Shown: positions 8,501-16,900 of the stretch, piece by piece
Layout of the letters: every line of letters starts with the position of its first letter
How positions within the stretch are numbered: the stretch's first letter is position 1
The notes under the pieces: model-generated
Seen by the model: only the letters and a program-made list of their open reading frames with translations
What the model was told of the DNA's origin: nothing
The model's database searches: none
NCBI GenBank assembly: GCA_002438685.1
Contig: DJQG01000078.1
Span: 3,020-24,173, forward strand
Source of the DNA: Ruminococcaceae bacterium UBA6392
GTDB lineage: Bacteria > Bacillota > Clostridia > Oscillospirales > Acutalibacteraceae
DNA length: 21,154 nucleotides
Direction: 5' to 3'
Translations under genes and position numbers: made by a program

Positions 8501-9244
8501 CTGCTTGAGCACCCACTGCATAAGCTCGGGGGTGATGCTGCCCGCAGTCTCCTGAACATCGTCGCCCTTGGCGGTAACATCGGACGAATACTTGTTGGTA
8601 TCCATGACGATGAGTCTGTAGCCGCCCTTGAGGCTTATAGCGTAGGAGAGCTGACCCGCCTGACCTGTGGTGGGGGTGAAGACATCTTCTTTTTCGTCCG
8701 TCACAAGGTCGCGTCCGAGATTATTATAGATCTCGCGGAATGCCTCGGGAGAGGTGACTTCTCCGGACTCTTTGACGCCGTTTCTGAAGGTCAGTCCGCG
8801 ATAGTTGTTGACATCGTGGTTGCCGTTGACAACGATGACCGGGATACCGGTCTCCTTCTCAAACGCTTCGAGCTTCGCTGCAAGAGCCTTGTGACCTGCA
8901 AGCTCGCCGTTGAGGGTAAGATCGCCGGGCAGGAACACATAGTCGCTCTTCTCGGCGGCGGCCTTGTCGAGAGCCGCTGTCAGGAGCGCGTCAACCTCGT
9001 TGTGCTGACGGGAGCCTTTATCGTTCCATTCGTTGTAGGCTTCGCTGAATCCGTTCTCCGTGTCTCCGGTTCCTTTTTCGGAATCAGCAAAATAGTGAAT
9101 GTCGGAGATTGTTGTGATTTTGATCTTGCCTTTTTCGCTCTGAGCAAAAGCACTGAAAACTCCGGTCGGGAGGGCGGCAAGGACGAGGGTCATGCAGACT
9201 ATAACTGCGATGACGCGTCTTGCCAGTCTTCCTTTGTTTTTCAT
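5585..9244 (-). CDS. Secreted wall-anchored protein with two metallophosphoesterase domains
   Basis: A 1219-residue exported protein. A signal peptide covers residues 1-35 (basic start, hydrophobic core, AFA-Q cleavage). Domain 1 (about 41-340) is a calcineurin-like phosphoesterase with all metal ligands: D48-x-H50, GD (107-108), GNHD (141-144), GHH (263-265) and GHLH (304-307). Residues of about 370-680 are mostly helical with no family I know. A purple-acid-phosphatase-type N-terminal fold follows (about 690-820, TATITGLKPGTKYCYRVGD). Domain 2 (about 822-1090) is a second phosphoesterase of the purple acid phosphatase kind: D829, GDQVDY (D863), GNHE (894-897), H971 and GHDH (1008-1011). The tail is a Pro/Glu/Asp-rich wall spacer, then VPNTG (1188-1192, an LPxTG variant), a hydrophobic helix and KRKKED. 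It probably hydrolyses phosphate esters or nucleotides outside the cell. Start: GGAGG, seven bases before the ATG. It lies 52 bases after rmuC. Confidence 0.92.
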   Translation of the reverse strand: MKNKGRLARRVIAVIVCMTLVLAALPTGVFSAFAQSEKGKIKITTISDIHYFADSEKGTGDTENGFSEAYNEWNDKGSRQHNEVDALLTAALDKAAAEKSDYVFLPGDLTLNGELAGHKALAAKLEAFEKETGIPVIVVNGNHDVNNYRGLTFRNGVKESGEVTSPEAFREIYNNLGRDLVTDEKEDVFTPTTGQAGQLSYAISLKGGYRLIVMDTNKYSSDVTAKGDDVQETAGSITPELMQWVLKQCEKAKKNGETIIGMGHHNFVPHMTIEPEIFGAFVLDDWMECSEALADAGMHFVFSGHLHTPDIASHVSDNGETLYDIETTSLSGFPNKFRTVTFDNTQDGKIICDAKSHEVDEDKPIVVNFPNGTSKTYAQPYKNSFSFFKTYGPGDLHNFAMTSIDNALSGIFEDIQEAGGLYAYLEASGIDLEKIIVDALGTNGFEVGSVEILTVSTNVMSFIKDLCAQVDKAYINNPDHVMEVIDGVVTKALNYQVSDYKCTKFYETMGMESKNEKGTLEDAAYTVLYTLYNADEDISDDKFMNDVLDYFENRDGAKELINFLIDTLLNDVVEGEILSTLQFNPGKLFPAGSVTSPIGVVTDIIMQILFRGNPSYENVIYSVLNLLPEKYSSIRNILNTVLIDEYMTQSQYDSIGYTVGRMIRSLVEDTNPAAKSDLNVTLVYDGPVKPEVTQDNMRLPSNIGTTFSGDASTERSINWYTKYSLKNSDIQIAEYSENPTFTDKLPEGVKVSTTSELVKREYPGVDLGVIGFISCGINVNRHTATITGLKPGTKYCYRVGDAKRGWWSDTGIIETADNSDSFTFFHVSDEQSQNAIQYGTWGKVVDTALKMFPEGKFFASAGDQVDYTKHFKQWQWFFNASENIKNTAIMPAAGNHEKSGYMLDQNFVLPETVDQDRESGVFYSYDYNNAHFIVLNTNNLSEDKALSNDQLAWLKADAQASDAQWKIVVLHKALYSNGSHYDDKDVKAMRKQLCGLMPDLGIDIVLQGHDHVYLRTDVMDNNEIVKAEEQKITFGGREYTAKLNPEGTVYVISACAGVKDYQTKDVKDTDKLFPRAEAIYDADNAVFSAITIDGSQLYFDAYMLDDEAKDGATRIDSFALSKAEKEEPENPEQPEEPAKPEDPAKPGDPDQPSDPANPNEPLDPSDPASPLVPSTRPDTNKPEGDSKVPNTGAAAPVMLIAFAGAAFVIGCSAKRKKED

Positions 9245-9296
9245 TTCGTTTCCTCCTTTTTTCTGGTTTTATGATAAACAAAAAAAACGAAAATGC

Positions 9297-10628
9297 TTAA
9301 TCCTCCAGGGCGTCCGTCTGCCCGGCTATGCCGAGATATGCGTCCGCCTCGGCGGCGTCCATGCTCTCGATCCCCTTGAGCTTGCCCGCCATGATACGGT
9401 TTCTGTCCTGCGCAGCAACAAGGGTGCGCCCCGCCTCGTCTATCTTTTTCTTCGCCTTGTCGAGCACGTCGCCGAACTTCTCATACTGCGCCTTAGCGAC
9501 GGAGAGCAGGCGGCGGACCTCATTCGCCTTCTCGTTTATCGCCACGGCTCTGAAGCCCATGGAGAGGGAGTTGAGAAGCGCCGTTATCGTAGTCGGTCCC
9601 GCTATCATGATGTTATATTCGCGCTGGATGCGCTCGGCTATTCCCGTGCGCGAGGACGCGATTTCGGCATAGAGTCCCTCGGTCGCGAGATACATTATCG
9701 CAAACGGGGTCGTCGCCGGAACATTTATGTATTTTGTGACGAGCTTTGCTTCGCTCAGGACTCTGTCCTCAAGTGCCTTGCGCGCCTTGGCGACTTCTTC
9801 GGCATCCGCGCTGTCTGCGGCGGAGCAGAGGCGCACATAGTCCTCCATCGGGAACTTTGAGTCAACGGGGAGATAGGCGTCCGCTCCGCCGTCGCCGGCA
9901 GGGATGCGGATAGCAAACTCGACGCGCTCGGAGCTGCCCGGGCGGGTGGCGAAGTTTTTCTCGTACATATTGGGTATCGTCTGGTCGAGTATGCCCTCGA
10001 GCTGGACTTCCGCCCATGTGCCGCGCGCCTTGACATTCGTCAGCACGCGGTTAAGATTCGTGACATTCGTTGTAACACCCGTCGAAAGCTCTTTCATCTC
10101 GCCGAGCGATTTGTAGACATTTTCGAGCTGCTCGGAAACAGTCTTGAACGAGCTGTCGAGTCGGGTCGTGAGGGTCGAGGAGAGCTTCTCGTCGACGGTC
10201 GCGCGCATCTCATCGAGCTTTTTCTCGTTGCTCTTCTGCATTTTCTCTATCGACTCTGCAATAATTCTCGACTGTCTGTCGTTTTGTTCTATGTTATTGC
10301 GGCGGATAGTGTCGAGCGACTTTGAGAACATATCCGTCAGCTGCTGCTGATGCTTGAAATTCGCCTCGGTCATGAGTGCGAGACGCTCATTCATCTTGTC
10401 GAGCGATTCGGTAAGCTCGGAGCGCATGTCCTTCTGATTGTCCGCGCTCTCTCTGCGGCTGCGCTCGAACTCGTCGCGCAGCTGACCCTCGAGCGAGCTG
10501 ACTTTATGCTCAAGCTCCTTTATCTGCCCCTCCTGCGCGGAGGGGCGGCTGAGCTTCGTTATAATGATCACGAGCAGCACGGCGCAGACAGCCGAAAGAA
10601 CCGCCGCGATATATAAAACAGCGTTCAT
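9297..10628 (-). CDS. rmuC: RmuC-family DNA recombination protein
   Basis: A 443-residue RmuC protein, of the family that limits inversions at short inverted repeats in E. coli and is predicted to carry a nuclease-like fold. Residues 3-24 form an N-terminal membrane anchor (VLYIAAVLSAVCAVLLVIII). Residues of about 35-170 are a long charged coiled coil, and residues of about 180-420 are the RmuC domain, with RGTWAEVQLEGILDQTIP, YEKNFATRPGSSERVEFAIR, LPVDSKFPMEDY and IAGPTTITALLNSLSMGF. The frame is open 23 codons further upstream, but the ATG at 10628 is chosen because GGGGAT precedes it by about eight bases and the longer version would start ahead of the promoter -10. No clear terminator follows, so some read-through into the phosphoesterase gene is likely. 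Confidence 0.95.
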   Translation of the reverse strand: MNAVLYIAAVLSAVCAVLLVIIITKLSRPSAQEGQIKELEHKVSSLEGQLRDEFERSRRESADNQKDMRSELTESLDKMNERLALMTEANFKHQQQLTDMFSKSLDTIRRNNIEQNDRQSRIIAESIEKMQKSNEKKLDEMRATVDEKLSSTLTTRLDSSFKTVSEQLENVYKSLGEMKELSTGVTTNVTNLNRVLTNVKARGTWAEVQLEGILDQTIPNMYEKNFATRPGSSERVEFAIRIPAGDGGADAYLPVDSKFPMEDYVRLCSAADSADAEEVAKARKALEDRVLSEAKLVTKYINVPATTPFAIMYLATEGLYAEIASSRTGIAERIQREYNIMIAGPTTITALLNSLSMGFRAVAINEKANEVRRLLSVAKAQYEKFGDVLDKAKKKIDEAGRTLVAAQDRNRIMAGKLKGIESMDAAEADAYLGIAGQTDALED

Positions 10629-10665
10629 AATTTCAATCCCCAAAATATGTAAGATACGATAAAGA

Positions 10666-10694
10666 ATTGTAACAGATTTTTTAAAAAATTGCAA
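10666..10694 (-). promoter_or_regulatory. Promoter of rmuC
   Basis: Minus-strand TTGCAA (10689-10694), 17 bases, TACAAT (10666-10671), 38 bases upstream of the ATG. The spacer contains an A/T-rich block (TTTTTTAAAAAA). Confidence 0.8.
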
Positions 10695-10775
10695 CATTTA
10701 TACAGATATATATTTAAAACAATAAAGATTTTTTGAATAATATTATATCCACCGGATAATCTTTGCAATTAACGG

Positions 10776-10810
10776 TTGATAACTGAAGCGGTTTTATGCT
10801 ACCATATAAT
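10776..10810 (+). promoter_or_regulatory. Candidate promoter of the substrate-binding lipoprotein operon
   Basis: TTGATA (10776-10781), 18 bases, then an extended -10 TG-C-TACCAT (10797-10805). An overlapping perfect TATAAT (10805-10810) has a poor -35. It sits in the divergent gap between rmuC and the plus-strand genes, leaving a leader of about 100 bases. Confidence 0.55.
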
Positions 10811-10909
10811 GTATCTGAAAGGGGCTGCGCGTTCCGAAAAAATCATGCCTCAGACTGCCTGCGAAAATTGTATAAATACGCCGGCGTTTTCGATATACGG
10901 AGGAAAAGC

Positions 10910-12541
10910 ATGAAAAAAATTACAAGAATAGCTTCAATATTTCTTTCGCTCGCGCTGATATTCACAGCCGCCGCCTGCGGCAAGGACGGCTCGGGCGCAG
11001 CGCTGAGCTATCCGATAGCGGTTCAGCCGGATTGCCTCGACCCGCAGATAGCGCAGGGCGCGGAGGCAAAGACCGTCGTGCTCAACTGCTTCGAAGGGCT
11101 TGTCCGCAAGGACGCGGATGGCAAGTATTCCCCCGCCGCGGCGAAGAGCTGGAGCTATGATGCGTCCACTCTTACTTACACCTTCAAACTCCGCGAGGAC
11201 GCACGCTGGGTCATAATGAAAAAGGCATTCAAACCTATACTCGGCGACAACATAGACAAAACTTTCGACTCCCGCGTCACGGCGGCGGATTTCGTTTTCG
11301 CGCTCAGGCGCGCGGTATCGCCCGCAACAGGTGCGCCCGAAGCGCTGAGCCTCGGAGTCATAAAGAACGCCAAGAGCATAATAAACGGCAAGATGTCCTC
11401 CGACAAGCTCGGCGTGCAGGCGGTCGGCGACTTTGAGCTGCGCATAACGCTCGAAAGTGCGACGGACGAGTCGGCTTTTCTCGATCTGCTGACAAAGGCA
11501 ATATGCATGCCCTGCAACGAGACTTTCTTCAACGCTACCAAAGGGCGCTACGGACTTGACTATTCGACGCTCCTGTGCAACGGTTCGTTCTATCTCTCAT
11601 ATTGGCTGCACGACTCCGCACTGACTATAAAAAACAACGACGACTACACCGGATCTTTCCCCGCGAAACCCGCGAGCGTGTCGCTCGTAATTGACAGCGA
11701 CAACGAGCAGAAGCTCACTTCCCTGCTCGACGGCACCTACTGCGCCGCCCAGCTCGGCACGACCGCGCCCGATTCGTCCGGTCTGTCCGTAACAAAGAAT
11801 TACGACACCGTCTGGGCGTTGTGCTTCAACTGCGCCGACGCGCCGCTCTCCAATGTATCGCTGCGCCGCGCGCTCTGCACGGCGGTCGATTACAACTCGC
11901 TGACGCTTGAGAGCGAAGATATGCAGAAGACTTATTCTGTAATCCCGCCCACCTGCTCCGTCGGCGAGGGAGCGGATCTCAACAGCGAGCCGGTCAGCAT
12001 ACTCGGCTACGACATGAACAGATCCGCCGGATACTGGACTCAGGCGCAGAAAGATCTCACGAGTAAACTGAGCCTTGAGATAATCTGCCTGCCCGAGCAC
12101 GAAAACGCCATGCGCCGCATGATACAAGGCTGGCAGAAAGTGTTCGGTCTGAGCGTCAATTTTACAGTCACCGCACTCGACAGCGCGACTCTTTCCTCGC
12201 GCGTGCAGGACGGCGACTATCAGATAGCCCTGACCTCCATGTCCGCGGGCATAACGGACGCCGCCGGTTTTCTTTCGACGCTCACCTCGCAGGGAACGAA
12301 TAATATCGTCCGCCTCAGCGACGCGCATTTTGACGCGTCCGTCAAGAATCTCAAGGCACTGAGCGGCTCCGAACTCGTCAAGGCCTGCCGCAGTGCGGAG
12401 GGCAGACTGCTCTCGCTCGGCGCGGTGCTCCCGATGTTCATAACCCCGAGCTATTTTGCAACGGCGAAGGGCGTCAACGGCTTGAGCGTTGACCCGGAGA
12501 GCTCGGCGGTCGATTTTGTTTTCGTAACGGCAAAGGACTGA
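10910..12541 (+). CDS. Peptide/oligopeptide-type ABC transporter substrate-binding lipoprotein (SBP family 5)
   Basis: A 543-residue lipoprotein. Residues 1-22 are a lipoprotein signal (basic start, hydrophobic core, TAAAC) with lipidated Cys23. The mature part follows the OppA/DppA plan: LDPQIAQGAEAKTVVLNCFE GLVRKDADGKYSP, then LREDARW, VTAADFVFALRRAVSPATG, later YDTVWALCFNC...LSNVSLRRALCTAVDYNSL, and a C-terminal lobe with LSLEIICLPEHENAMRRMIQ. It would bind small peptides or similar ligands outside the membrane. No permease or ATPase gene lies next to it, so it is an orphan receptor here. A longer frame reaches back to 10796, but the ATG at 10910 has GGAGG six bases before it and starts the signal peptide. 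It is followed four bases later by a VanZ-like gene. Ligand unknown. Confidence 0.93.
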   Translation: MKKITRIASIFLSLALIFTAAACGKDGSGAALSYPIAVQPDCLDPQIAQGAEAKTVVLNCFEGLVRKDADGKYSPAAAKSWSYDASTLTYTFKLREDARWVIMKKAFKPILGDNIDKTFDSRVTAADFVFALRRAVSPATGAPEALSLGVIKNAKSIINGKMSSDKLGVQAVGDFELRITLESATDESAFLDLLTKAICMPCNETFFNATKGRYGLDYSTLLCNGSFYLSYWLHDSALTIKNNDDYTGSFPAKPASVSLVIDSDNEQKLTSLLDGTYCAAQLGTTAPDSSGLSVTKNYDTVWALCFNCADAPLSNVSLRRALCTAVDYNSLTLESEDMQKTYSVIPPTCSVGEGADLNSEPVSILGYDMNRSAGYWTQAQKDLTSKLSLEIICLPEHENAMRRMIQGWQKVFGLSVNFTVTALDSATLSSRVQDGDYQIALTSMSAGITDAAGFLSTLTSQGTNNIVRLSDAHFDASVKNLKALSGSELVKACRSAEGRLLSLGAVLPMFITPSYFATAKGVNGLSVDPESSAVDFVFVTAKD

Positions 12542-12545
12542 CAGG

Positions 12546-13043
12546 ATGAAAAAGAAAAATAAACTCAAATATATACTCCCCGAAAATCGGACGGTGCGCA
12601 TCGTGCTCGCCGTCTTTTTCTGGTTATTGGCGGCGGCGTGCGCCGGATGCATATTCTGGCTTTCGAGCCGGGACGGTACTCAGTCAAAGGACATGAGCGA
12701 CAATGTGCGCGGAATTTTGGCGAAGCTCTTCGGTCCTCTTCTAAACAGCTTTATTGTGCGAAAATTCGCGCATTTCTTCGAATATGCTGCGCTCGGATTT
12801 CTTATCGGCTGCGCGCTTTTCCTCAGCCGCAGGCGTTTTTCGCCCGTTATCTCCGTCATTTGCAGCACCCTTTATTCAGTCAGCGACGAGATACACCAGT
12901 ATTTCGTCCCCGGACGCGCCTGCCGCATTTTTGACGTCGGAGTCGACACCCTCGGCGCGCTGACGGGCACACTTATCCTCACGCTTATAATTCTTATAGT
13001 AAACTCAATTGCAATGCACTTAAAGGAAAAATATTCCTCGTAA
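12546..13043 (+). CDS. VanZ-family membrane protein
   Basis: A 165-residue integral membrane protein of the VanZ-like family. There are about four hydrophobic segments (residues 18-40, 75-95, 98-115 and 136-155). Family motifs are RKFAHFFEYAALGFL, YSVSDEIHQYFVPGRACRI and DVGVDTLGALTG. VanZ itself gives low-level teicoplanin resistance; most chromosomal relatives are uncharacterised envelope proteins, so a resistance role is not implied. It starts four bases after the lipoprotein stop with AGGA just ahead, so translation is probably coupled. A weak 5-bp AGGAA/TTCCT hairpin near the stop, followed by AAATTTTT, might end the transcript. Confidence 0.9.
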   Translation: MKKKNKLKYILPENRTVRIVLAVFFWLLAAACAGCIFWLSSRDGTQSKDMSDNVRGILAKLFGPLLNSFIVRKFAHFFEYAALGFLIGCALFLSRRRFSPVISVICSTLYSVSDEIHQYFVPGRACRIFDVGVDTLGALTGTLILTLIILIVNSIAMHLKEKYSS

Positions 13044-13059
13044 ATTTTTAGCATTTCTA

Positions 13060-13089
13060 TTGTCGTTTTATAACAGTATATGATATAAT
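13060..13089 (+). promoter_or_regulatory. Promoter of rlmB and the P-type-like gene
   Basis: TTGTCG (13060-13065), 18 bases, TATAAT (13084-13089), 41 bases before the rlmB ATG. Good -10, fair -35. Confidence 0.65.
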
Positions 13090-13129
13090 AAAGTTTATAT
13101 AGAGACTTTTTGGCTGAGAGGTATATTCA

Positions 13130-13867
13130 ATGGATCATAAAGAGGGGCTCATAGTCGGGCGCAACGCAGTGCTTCAGGCTCTCGAAAGCGGCAGAACGAT
13201 AGACAGCGTGACCGTTGCACAGGGTCAGCGCGGCGGACAGGCGGGCAGAATAATAGACATCTGCCGCGAGCGCAAGATCCCCGTCAAATTTGCCGATCAG
13301 CGCAGGCTCGACCGCCTCTGCGACGGCGCGGCGCATCAAGGCGTTGCGGCATTTGCCGCGGCTCACGAATACGCCGAGATGGACGATATCTTCGCCCTCG
13401 CCGAGAGCAGGAACGAAAGCCCGTTCATAGTCGTGTGCGACTCGCTTGAAGACCCGCATAATCTCGGCGCCATACTCAGAAGCGCGGAGGCGGCCGGAGT
13501 TCACGGGGTAATTATCCCGAAGCGCAACTCCGTGACCCTCAACTACACAGTCGCCAAGACCTCGGCGGGTGCTATTGAATATGTCCCCGTGGTAAAAGTC
13601 GCGAACCTCCCCGCCGCCATTGACGAACTCAAATCGCGCGGCGTCTGGATATTCGGCGCGGACATGGACGGCACGGATTACACCGCCCTCGACTACAGCG
13701 GCAGCATCGCTCTCGTCATCGGCTCCGAGGGCAAAGGCATAGGTCGCCTCGTGCGCGAAAAATGCGACTTTATCGCCTCCCTGCCGATGCGCGGCAAGAT
13801 AAATTCTCTCAACGCCTCCGTCGCGGCGGGAATCCTCATGTTCGAAGCGGCGAAACACAGGAACTGA
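13130..13867 (+). CDS. rlmB: 23S rRNA (guanosine-2'-O-)-methyltransferase, RlmB/TrmH (SpoU) family
   Basis: A 245-residue SpoU/TrmH-class enzyme that transfers a methyl group from SAM to a ribose 2'-OH, most likely G2251 of 23S rRNA. The N-terminal substrate-binding domain (residues 1-75) starts with LIVGRNAVLQAL, typical of RlmB. The knotted methyltransferase domain has motif 1 DPHNLGAILRSAEAAG (108-123, with conserved N111 and R117), motif 2 ALVIGSEGKGIGRLV (194-208) and motif 3 LPMRGKINSLNASVAAG (218-234). GAGAGG lies about eight bases before the ATG. In many Firmicutes rlmB sits next to cysS and mrnC; here it instead heads a pair with the large acidic membrane protein 39 bases downstream. 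The exact target base is inferred from the family. Confidence 0.94.
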   Translation: MDHKEGLIVGRNAVLQALESGRTIDSVTVAQGQRGGQAGRIIDICRERKIPVKFADQRRLDRLCDGAAHQGVAAFAAAHEYAEMDDIFALAESRNESPFIVVCDSLEDPHNLGAILRSAEAAGVHGVIIPKRNSVTLNYTVAKTSAGAIEYVPVVKVANLPAAIDELKSRGVWIFGADMDGTDYTALDYSGSIALVIGSEGKGIGRLVREKCDFIASLPMRGKINSLNASVAAGILMFEAAKHRN

Positions 13868-13893
13868 CTTTTATCCGATTTAGTATATACAAT

Positions 13894-13909
13894 TGGGGTG
13901 AGATGAGTG
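13894..13909 (+). promoter_or_regulatory. Ribosome site and GTG start of the P-type-like gene
   Basis: GGGGTGAG precedes GTG (13907-13909). The codon immediately before the GTG is an in-frame TGA (13904-13906), so the protein cannot begin earlier. An out-of-frame ATG at 13903 overlaps that stop as ATGA. Confidence 0.7.
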
Positions 13910-16900
13910 GAAAACAGACCTTCCGATAAGCGGAGCAAGATTTCACTTGACAAAGTTCTCCGCGAAGTGGCGGAGCTTGAAAACAGCCGCAGCGAACCGG
14001 ACAGAATCTGGTCGCTGAGCGACATAGACGATCTGTTGGCGAGCACCGGCAGCGATTCCGCGGCACCTGCCGACGAGGACGACACCGAGCTTCTGACAAG
14101 CATCGACTACTATAAAGACAGATACTCTGACGATGACACACCGTCGGAGTATGAGACTATATACACTCAGAAGGAAGCTGAAGAGCCGGCAGACCGGGCA
14201 GACGAACCTGTCAAAGACCCCGAGGCGGAATTTGCCGAAGAGCCGGAAGCTGAAACCAAGATTCCGTCAGCCGAAGCAGAGATTGCCGCAGAACCCGAAA
14301 TTGAAGAATCTGCCGAATCCGACGATGCGGAGCAGGCTGATGAAGAAGCCGTCGAAGACGAAGAGCCCGAGGCATCCTCAGACGAAGCAGATTCCGCAGA
14401 GTCGGATAAGTCCGAAGAATCTATTGACGAAGCTTCTTCTATAGAATCCAAAAGCGAAGCGGCGGCAGAAGCTCCCGCAGAGCCGGAGGAAGAAGCCGAA
14501 GCGGTGCAGGAGTCTGCCGACGAAGCAGAGACGGAAGTCGGAGAAGTTAAGGCTGAAGAAGTTCCCACCGATGAGAGCGAGGATATATACTCCGATTCAA
14601 AATTTGAGCTGTCCGTTGTGAAAGCCGACGAAGATGATGATGTTCACGAATCTGACAATGAAGTTGATACAGACGAATCGGATGAATCAAATGAAACCGA
14701 TGAGTCCGACAAAGACAACAACATTCTGACGCTCCACGGCGAGGAAGAAGAGTCCGAGGACGAGGATGAAGCCGAGAAAAAGCCGACGGTAGAGGAGCTT
14801 TTCGGCGCGCCCGCGTCGAGATATTTCGGCGAGCCAAGCGAAAAGCCGGAGGAGGACTCCGAGCGTGAGAGTCGCGCCATACCAGGTCTGTTCGGCGACA
14901 CAGTCGTGTTCGGTCCGATGAAATCCCTCTCCGAGCCGGCAAAGGACAAGCCGGATGATGAATATAAGACAAAGCTCATGACCGCTATAGGCTCGGCAAA
15001 AGCACCGCAGAGCGCCGAGACGATAGAGAAGCCCGGAGTTATCTTAAAGCGCGGTCCGCTCTCCGAGACCTCGGGGCTCGAGCCCCTGCCGCAGGTCATT
15101 CCCGCCGAAGAATTTGTCGGCTCGGAGGACGATAAACCCGCATCGATAGAGGATCAGCCTTTCACGAATCCCGCCGCCGGCAATCAGCCGGAGGAGGAGC
15201 AGATGATGCTCAGCGGCTTCGGCGAAGAGCCGGAGACCGAAAAGATAGACGAAGACGAGCTTCGCAGCGAGCTTGAAAAAAAGAGGGCAGAGAAGAAGAA
15301 AAAGTTCGTCCTGTTAGGCGGCATCGGCGATGATGACCCGCAGGAGGGTGAAGATCAGCCCGAAGAGAAAGAGAACGAGCCGGAGGAGCAGCCAGAGAAA
15401 AAGAAAAAGCACTCCGAGAAAGCTCCCCTCGAATACGAGAAGCCCGAACAGCGCGGAAGAGTATATAACAGCCTCAAGAACGCTGCATCGCAGTTCAAGA
15501 CCTCGGTTATCGGTCTGTGTGTGCTCGAGGGCGTATCGCTGCTTCTGCTGCTCGTGCCGAAAATTCTCGAATGGGCGGCGATAGACGCGCCCGCATTCGA
15601 CCGCGGAGGCGCGGGACTCGCGGCGGCTAATATAGTGCTTCTGCTCGCGTCGTTCTATCTCGCGTTCCCGAATATTTTATCCGGCGTAAAAGCGCTTGCA
15701 AACGGTCGCGTGACCGGCGGCGCAGTCGGCGGGCTGACATTTATACTCGCTTTTGTTCAGGCGATACTCTCGTTCTTCAACAAATCGCCCGAGGGCGCTT
15801 CGGGCATGTTCTACTGCGTGGCGGCGATATTCGCCCTGCTCATGACCGCCGAAAACAGCAGCCGCGGCACGGCGCGCGTGATGCAGAATTTTCTCTTCTG
15901 CACCGCAAAGCGCAAGTCGGGACTCTACGGCATAAGGGCTATCGAGAGCGAGAAAGATGCTTTTGAGGTCGGACGCGCACTCAAGATGGGCAACCCCGAC
16001 ATTTTATATTCCGGCAGAGTCGAGTTCCCCGCCGATTTCATCAAAAATTCCGAGGCCAACTCCCCTGCGGACAGCTGCATAAAGCGCAGCCTGATAATTT
16101 CTTCGGCGGTCTCCGTGCTGCTCGCGATTATATCGGGCATAATAACAAAAGACATCTTCCAGGCGTTCGGCGTGCTCACCGGCGCGTTCTGCCTGACCTC
16201 GCCCTGCGCCATTGAACTCGCGCTGATGATCCCGCTCTATCTTGAGAACAGGAAGCTCAACTCAGAGGGCGGCATGATAGCGGGCTACGATGCGGCTCTC
16301 GAATGTTCAGAAGCTGTCGCTGCATCTGTTGACAGCGCCGATCTCTTTGACCGCGCAGCGTGCGAGATGCACGGAATGAAGGACTTCCACACCGTGCGAA
16401 TAGACGACGTTCTGCTCTACGCAGTCGCTATAGTGCTCAAATCCGGCGGTCCGCTCACAGATGTTTTCAACCGCATTATCGGCGGCTCAACCGAGCTTCT
16501 GCCGCCCGTGCGCGACATGATATACGAAGACAGACTCGGTCTCTCAGCCACAATATATAATCAGCGCGTGCTGCTCGGCAACCGCAACCTGCTCACGCAC
16601 CACAATATCGAAGTTCCGCTCAAGTCCGAAGAAGACAAGGTCAAACGCAACGGGCGCAAGATTCTCTACATAGCTATTGACTCGCAGGTCGCGGCGATGT
16701 TCGTTTTCAACTACGCCGAGGACGCCTCGCTCAAGGATTCGATAAACGAGATGGCGGATAACGGCTTCAGCCTTGTAGTTCGCACGGACGACCCGAACGT
16801 GACCGACGAGCTCATAGCCGCCCGCTTCGGTATAGCGCAGAAAGATGTCAAAATGACGCTCTCCCACGGCGCGCGCATATTCAGCGCATACCGCGACAGC

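Noticed and set aside
10796..10909. A longer start for the substrate-binding lipoprotein
   Set aside because: It would overlap the promoter -10 and bury the signal peptide; GGAGG marks the ATG at 10910.
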